Shown here piece by piece: positions 5,478-9,161 of a stretch of DNA of 9,161 nucleotides. Origin of the DNA: Deltaproteobacteria bacterium (lineage in GTDB: Bacteria; Desulfobacterota; Desulfuromonadia; Geobacterales; Pseudopelobacteraceae); NCBI GenBank assembly GCA_016219145.1, contig JACRCG010000342.1, positions 1-9,161 of the forward strand, in the 5' to 3' direction. Made by a program: the position numbers and the translations under genes. Below the pieces are notes generated by a model, which was given only the letters and a program-made list of their open reading frames with translations, did not search any database and was not told the origin of the DNA. Numbering within the stretch: the first letter of the stretch is position 1; the number at the start of each line of letters is the position of its first letter.

Positions 5478-5726
5478 ATGCTGGCAGTCAATATTCACGA
5501 AGCTAAAACCCATCTTTCCCGCCTGGTTGAAGACGCCGCTCACGGCAAGCCCTTTATCATCGCCAAGGCCGGCAAGCCGATGGTCAAAGTGATTCCATTC
5601 TCTGCGGTGGAGCAGGGTGCGGAACGGCGGCTTGGCTTCATGTCTGGCGAAATATCGGTGCCGGATGATTTTGACAGGATGGACAGTACTTCAATAACGG
5701 CCCTCTTCGAAGGAAAAGAACAGTGA
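5478..5726 (+). CDS. Phd/YefM-family antitoxin
   Basis: This encodes 82 residues. The N-terminal VNIHEAKTHLSRLVEDAAHGKPFIIAKAGKPMVKVIP region (about 4-40) is the typical Phd/YefM DNA-binding and dimerisation domain. The less conserved tail (about 45-82), ending in FEGKEQ, should bind and block the toxin. I chose the ATG at 5478 because GGGAGGTG lies 5 nt before it and the family motif begins at once. An earlier in-frame ATG at 5415 would overlap the promoter and adds unrelated residues. The stop overlaps the toxin start by 4 nt (GTGA). It probably represses its own promoter through the palindrome at 5441-5456. Its partner is the PIN-domain protein encoded next. Confidence 0.92.
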   Translation: MLAVNIHEAKTHLSRLVEDAAHGKPFIIAKAGKPMVKVIPFSAVEQGAERRLGFMSGEISVPDDFDRMDSTSITALFEGKEQ

Positions 5727-6109
5727 AGCTGCTGCTGGACACTCACATCCTGCTCTGGTCGGCTGGCCAGCCGGACAAGCTTTCAGATGAGGCCCGCTCC
5801 CTTCTGCTCGATACATCCAACCTGCTTTTCTTCAGTGCCGCCAGCATCTGGGAGATAGTGATAAAACGCGCTCTTGGACGCGACGACTTCAAGGTAGACC
5901 CGCAACGCTTGCTGAAACAGCTTGTTATCAATGGCTATGAGGAAATAGCTGTTTCTTCGGATCATGCCCTGGTTGTAGAGGCTCTTCCCGCATTGCACAA
6001 GGACCCTTTTGATCGTATTCTGATCGCCCAGGCCCGGGTAGAAGGAATGCAGCTATTGACCTCGGATTGCCAGGTTTCGCTGTACGGTGATGGAATAATT
6101 TCTGTTTAA
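5723..6109 (+). CDS. PIN-domain toxin (VapC-like, COG3744 type)
   Basis: This 128-residue protein is a full-length single PIN domain. The acidic metal-binding residues are all visible: D6 in LLLDTH, E44 in SIWEI, D97 in KDPFDRIL and D115 in LLTSD. PIN toxins are Mg-dependent ribonucleases, and VapC relatives cut tRNA or rRNA. The target here is unknown. The start is GTG 5723, overlapping the antitoxin stop as GTGA, with GAAGGA upstream. The low-efficiency GTG plus overlap would keep toxin below antitoxin. The TAA stop (6107-6109) overlaps the pyrK ribosome-binding site, so toxin and pyrimidine genes very probably share a transcript. All catalytic residues are intact and there is no frameshift, so the module looks functional. 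Confidence 0.92.
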   Translation: MKLLLDTHILLWSAGQPDKLSDEARSLLLDTSNLLFFSAASIWEIVIKRALGRDDFKVDPQRLLKQLVINGYEEIAVSSDHALVVEALPALHKDPFDRILIAQARVEGMQLLTSDCQVSLYGDGIISV

Positions 6110-6123
6110 AGGAGATTTTTTGA

Positions 6124-6942
6124 ATGCAGTTCACTTCCATGATTCTCTCAAACGCGGAGGTTTCGCCCGGTTACTGGCGCATGCGCATGACCGCCCCGCA
6201 GGAATTTGCCTCGGCTTCGCCCGGTCAGTTTGTGATGGTGCGGGTAAACGGCGCTATCGATCCACTGCTGCGGCGTCCTTTCGGCATCTTTGATGTCGGC
6301 ATCCATACTCCGGCCCATAGCGGAGCTGCTCCGCAGCCCTGCTTCGAGATGCTCTACCGGGTGGTTGGCAAGGGGACCGGCATGCTGTCGGCCCTGCATG
6401 AAACCGATCTGCTGGACGTACTCGGACCGCTTGGAGCAGGTTTTGATCTGGGAGCGCCGGATGAGGAAAAGCTGATCGTCGGCGGCGGGGTAGGGTTGGC
6501 TCCGCTGTACTTGCTGGCAAAGGAATTGGTAAAAAACTCCGCAGTGAGGCTGTTTGCCGGTGGCCGCACCCGTGACGATGTCCTCTGTATCACAGAATTC
6601 GAGCGGCTGGGGGTGGAGTGCTACAGTGCCACCGAGGACGGCTCGCTTGGCGAGCAGGGCCTGGTAACCGAAGCACTGGTGAGACGGTTGGATCTGCTCA
6701 AAGGCAGGGCGACTATCTACGCCTGCGGGCCGCACGGCATGCTGAACGCTGTTGCCAATATCGCCGCAGAGAGGAAGATTCCCTGCCAGGTCTCGCTGGA
6801 AGGTTACATGGCCTGTGGAGTGGGAGCCTGTCTGGGATGCGTTGCGCCCGGCAGTGGTCATTCTCCGGAAACGCCCGACTTCCGCTGTGTCTGTACCGAA
6901 GGGCCGGTCTTTGAATCAGGCGAACTGAAGTGGAGGGATTGA
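6124..6942 (+). CDS. pyrK: PyrK, electron-transfer subunit of class 1B dihydroorotate dehydrogenase
   Basis: This encodes 272 residues. PyrK carries FAD and a [2Fe-2S] cluster and passes electrons from PyrD to NAD+. The FAD-binding RPFGI motif is at 51-55, preceded by PGQFVMVR. The pyridine-nucleotide-binding stretch GGGVGLAPLYLLAKEL is at 120-135, and CGPHGML is at 201-207. The cluster motif is C231-x4-C236-x2-C239, followed by a fourth ligand in FRCVCTEGPVF. C257 fits best, because the family has Cys-x-x-Gly-Pro-Val-Phe there; C255 is an extra cysteine. The start ATG has AAAGGAG 9 nt upstream, overlapping the PIN toxin stop. PyrD follows after 2 nt. The pyrD Shine-Dalgarno lies within the last codons of pyrK. 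Confidence 0.96.
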   Translation: MQFTSMILSNAEVSPGYWRMRMTAPQEFASASPGQFVMVRVNGAIDPLLRRPFGIFDVGIHTPAHSGAAPQPCFEMLYRVVGKGTGMLSALHETDLLDVLGPLGAGFDLGAPDEEKLIVGGGVGLAPLYLLAKELVKNSAVRLFAGGRTRDDVLCITEFERLGVECYSATEDGSLGEQGLVTEALVRRLDLLKGRATIYACGPHGMLNAVANIAAERKIPCQVSLEGYMACGVGACLGCVAPGSGHSPETPDFRCVCTEGPVFESGELKWRD

Positions 6943-6944
6943 TC

Positions 6945-7859
6945 ATGAAACCTGATATGACTGTCAACTGTGCCGGCATCCGGATGCGTAATCCGGTCAT
7001 GACCGCTTCCGGAACCTTCGGCTATGGTGAAGAATTTGCCGGATATTGCGATCTTGAATCAATCGGCGCCTTTGTAACCAAAGGGCTCTCCTTGAAGCCC
7101 AGAGCCGGCAATCCTACACCGCGCATCGTCGAGACCCCGGGCGGGATGCTGAACGCCATCGGACTGCAGAATGTCGGGATCGACGCCTTTATCGCCAAGA
7201 AGGTACCTTATATCCGTTCGGTCAAGACTCCGGCCATTGCCAACTTTTTCGGCAACACCATCGACGAGTACGCCGAAATGGCCCGTCGTCTGGATGAAAT
7301 CCATGAGGTAGCCGGGCTGGAGGTCAATATCTCCTGCCCCAACGTCAAGCAGGGGGGCATAGTCTTCGGCACTGACCCGGCCTGTGCCGCTTCCGTTGTC
7401 AGCGCCTGTCGGGCGGTGACAAAAAAACCTCTGATCGTCAAGCTCTCTCCCAACGTGACCGATGTGGTTGCCATGGCCAAGGCCTGTGAAGACGCCGGGG
7501 CCGATTGCCTGTCGCTGATCAACACCCTGACCGGTATGGCGATCGACCTGAACAGGCGTCGGCCTGTGCTGGCCAATGTTACCGGCGGTTTTTCCGGTCC
7601 GGCCATCAAGCCGATCGCTCTGCGGATGGTCTGGCAAGTAGCCAAGGCTGTCAAACTGCCGGTCATCGGCATCGGCGGGATCATGAACGCCACCGACGCG
7701 CTGGAGTTCATTCTGGCCGGAGCCACGGCGGTGCAGGTCGGCACGGCCAGCTTTATCAACCCGGGAGCGGCCCAGCAGATTGCGGAAGAGATGGAAGCCT
7801 GGCTGGTTGCCAACGGTGTGGATGATATCAAAAGTCTGATCGGCGCACTGGAGGTCTGA
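6945..7859 (+). CDS. pyrD: PyrD, catalytic subunit of class 1B dihydroorotate dehydrogenase
   Basis: This 304-residue FMN enzyme oxidises dihydroorotate to orotate, the fourth step of pyrimidine synthesis. The TIM-barrel motifs are visible: TASGTFGYG (20-28), TKGLS with K46, NAIGLQN (70-76), the active-site loop NISCPN (128-133) with catalytic base C131, the phosphate-binding IGIGGI (241-246) and VQVGTA (264-269). The cysteine base (rather than serine) and the adjacent pyrK mark the class 1B, NAD-linked form. I chose ATG 6945 with GGAGGG upstream. A GTG at 6930 is in frame but lies inside pyrK and would swallow the Shine-Dalgarno. The TGA stop overlaps the next ATG by one base. Confidence 0.97.
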   Translation: MKPDMTVNCAGIRMRNPVMTASGTFGYGEEFAGYCDLESIGAFVTKGLSLKPRAGNPTPRIVETPGGMLNAIGLQNVGIDAFIAKKVPYIRSVKTPAIANFFGNTIDEYAEMARRLDEIHEVAGLEVNISCPNVKQGGIVFGTDPACAASVVSACRAVTKKPLIVKLSPNVTDVVAMAKACEDAGADCLSLINTLTGMAIDLNRRRPVLANVTGGFSGPAIKPIALRMVWQVAKAVKLPVIGIGGIMNATDALEFILAGATAVQVGTASFINPGAAQQIAEEMEAWLVANGVDDIKSLIGALEV

Positions 7860-8542
7860 TGCTGGAATTATGGTTGGCATTTTCGGCCGGTCTGGCCGGT
7901 AGTGGCCACTGCCTCGGCATGTGCGGCGGGATTGTGACCGCGCTGGCGATTTCAAACAGCGAGGCCGGCGCAGCTCGACGTTTTCTTTACAACCTGTTTT
8001 ATCATATCGGCCGGGTGACAACCTATGCGACGCTGGGGTTGCTGGTCGGTTTGGCCTCCCAGGCCGGTCTGGTTACATCGCTCAAGCCCTATCTGCGCTG
8101 GCTGTTTCTGGCGGCCAATCTGTTCGTAGTGGCAATTGGCCTCTGCACGGCCTTTGGCCTGCGCTCGCTCGGCATCTCCGCACTTGACGGTTCCGGATGG
8201 GGCTTTATCCAGAGGTTGCTGGCGCGGGTAAGCGGAAGCGGAAGTGTGCTGGCGGCGCTTCCGGCCGGGCTTTTGATGGGGTTGATTCCTTGCGGCCTTG
8301 TTTACGGGGTGCTGATTTCGGCTGCCACCAGCGGATCTTTTCTGAAAGGAGGCGGCATGATGCTGGCCTTTGGTCTTGGTACGTTTCCGGCGCTGCTACT
8401 GTACGGCCAGGTGGCTTCTGCCATGACTGCGGCGGGGGGCGCGATTTTCCAGCGTTTCATGGGAGCGGTCGTAGCGCTGCTCGGAATTGCCGGGGTCTGG
8501 AAGGTGTTGTCCGCCATGGGGCATATGCAGGCTCATCACTGA
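7859..8542 (+). CDS. COG2836-type (sulfite exporter TauE/SafE-like) membrane protein
   Basis: This 227-residue protein has about six hydrophobic segments (near 4-28, 55-72, 81-100, 130-152, 164-185 and 197-216). The motif GSGHCLGMCGG (14-24) supplies H17, C18, M21 and C22, and a second motif, IPCGLVYG (143-150), supplies C145. Together they look like a thiol/metal site within the membrane. The C-terminus is GHMQAHH, rich in His and Met. COG2836 proteins are named for TauE/SafE exporters, but relatives occur near copper-handling and cytochrome oxidase assembly genes, so metal handling is as likely as sulfite export. I cannot decide between them. The start overlaps the pyrD stop (TGATG), with GGAGGT just upstream, so translation is probably coupled. 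Confidence 0.88.
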   Translation: MLELWLAFSAGLAGSGHCLGMCGGIVTALAISNSEAGAARRFLYNLFYHIGRVTTYATLGLLVGLASQAGLVTSLKPYLRWLFLAANLFVVAIGLCTAFGLRSLGISALDGSGWGFIQRLLARVSGSGSVLAALPAGLLMGLIPCGLVYGVLISAATSGSFLKGGGMMLAFGLGTFPALLLYGQVASAMTAAGGAIFQRFMGAVVALLGIAGVWKVLSAMGHMQAHH

Positions 8543-8560
8543 AAAAGGAGCATCCGGTTC

Positions 8561-9161
8561 ATGACCTCTCTTGCTTATTCGGCTGATTCCGCACCGTTTT
8601 CATCCCTGATCGATGTCAACTTCATCCTGATCAACCGCATTTTCGTGCTGGCGGTGACACTGCTGTTTTTTACCGCAGTCTTTTTCATCCGCCGAGCTCG
8701 TTCGCAAGAGATTCATCCTCGGGTTCTGGCGCCGGTCAAACTGGCAATTTTCGGTTTTCTGCTGCTGTACGCGGAGCTGACCATGTCCGGCATCCCCAGC
8801 TACCAGGCGCTGTTGCAGAGCGTTCAGACGGTCGTTGTGCTGATCTGTCTGGCCAAGCTGGTCAACTATCTTGTCATTGATCTCTACCTGCGCATTCACA
8901 CTCAGCGCGAGGTGCCGTCCTTCGTGCGTGATACCGTTCGGCTGGTAGTCTATCTGGCAGCCGGGATCGTCTCTTTGCGGCTGGTCTTCAAGATTGATGT
9001 CTCGGCGATAGTTACGACAACTACTGTCATAACTGCCACAATTGCATTTGCGATGCAGAACACTCTTGCGAACGCCCTGTCCGGTTTTTCGATTCAGACC
9101 GACAATCTGCTGGCCCGCCAGAACTGGATCTCCATCAAGGAAAAGAATATTTTCGGCGAGA
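8561..9161 (+). CDS. MscS-family mechanosensitive ion channel (partial, C-terminus off the window)
   Basis: The first 200 codons are present. Hydrophobic helices lie near 24-43, 58-75, 86-107 and 125-144. The pore-lining TM3 region follows, with VITATIAFAMQNTLANALSG (155-174) and then FSIQTDNLLARQNWISI entering the beta domain. The QNTLANALSGF pattern is characteristic of MscS-like channels. These release solutes under membrane tension. Some bacterial relatives carry a C-terminal cyclic-nucleotide-binding domain, which cannot be judged here because the gene runs off the end. The ATG has AAAAAGGAG 10 nt upstream and lies 18 nt after the COG2836 stop, so it is probably the fourth gene of the pyrK operon. 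Confidence 0.9.
   Translation, partial: MTSLAYSADSAPFSSLIDVNFILINRIFVLAVTLLFFTAVFFIRRARSQEIHPRVLAPVKLAIFGFLLLYAELTMSGIPSYQALLQSVQTVVVLICLAKLVNYLVIDLYLRIHTQREVPSFVRDTVRLVVYLAAGIVSLRLVFKIDVSAIVTTTTVITATIAFAMQNTLANALSGFSIQTDNLLARQNWISIKEKNIFGE

Noticed and set aside
6148..6861. A 237-codon open frame on the minus strand.
   Set aside because: It is antisense to pyrK and lacks any recognisable motif.
7059..8021. A 320-codon open frame on the minus strand.
   Set aside because: It is antisense to pyrD and the start of the COG2836 gene, both unmistakable. Long antisense frames are common in GC-rich genes.
1..9161. CRISPR array, insertion sequence ends, tRNA or rRNA genes, phage genes.
   Set aside because: I saw no regularly spaced repeats, transposase motifs, tRNA-like folds, rRNA-like stretches or phage proteins.

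Overview
The window reads as ordinary chromosomal DNA from a diderm (Gram-negative) bacterium, most likely a Geobacter-like member of the Desulfuromonadia. This is an inference from the mix of genes: a class 1B pyrK-pyrD pair, rimI, zinc-ribbon membrane proteins of the DUF2157 and DUF898 (YjgN) types, a small outer-membrane barrel-like protein and an MscS-type channel. No rRNA, tRNA, insertion sequence or CRISPR array is visible.

Layout. From 1 to 4746 every gene is on the minus strand. In transcription order these are: a DUF898/YjgN zinc-ribbon membrane protein (4746-3439) followed by an M48 membrane metallopeptidase (3422-2376); a ribbon-helix-helix antitoxin and MazF/PemK-type toxin pair (2307-1703) with a near-consensus sigma-70 promoter and repeated half-sites over it; a 307-base gap with no gene; a small secreted, barrel-like protein (1395-919); and the first 252 codons of a DUF2157 membrane protein with two N-terminal zinc ribbons (756 to the window edge). 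From 4956 to the end every gene is on the plus strand: rimI, a Phd/YefM-type antitoxin with a PIN-domain toxin, then pyrK, pyrD, a COG2836 (TauE/SafE-like) membrane protein and the start of an MscS-family channel. An AT-rich 209-base region (4747-4955) separates the two divergent blocks.

How the genes relate. PyrK and PyrD together form the NAD-linked dihydroorotate dehydrogenase of pyrimidine synthesis. They are packed against the membrane-protein genes that follow (2-nt gap, 1-nt overlap, 18-nt gap). The PIN toxin stop codon overlaps the pyrK ribosome-binding site, so a toxin-antitoxin module appears wired into a biosynthetic operon. The DUF898 and M48 genes are linked through a 6-codon reading frame whose start and stop overlap the two genes. 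RimI acetylates the N-terminus of ribosomal protein S18 and appears to have a nearly leaderless promoter.

No clear new defence or mobile system was found. The most interesting points are the two toxin-antitoxin modules about 3.2 kb apart, the micro-ORF coupling, the triple repeat in the DUF898 protein, the changed active-site region of the MazF-like toxin, and the two zinc-ribbon membrane proteins of unknown function in one neighbourhood.
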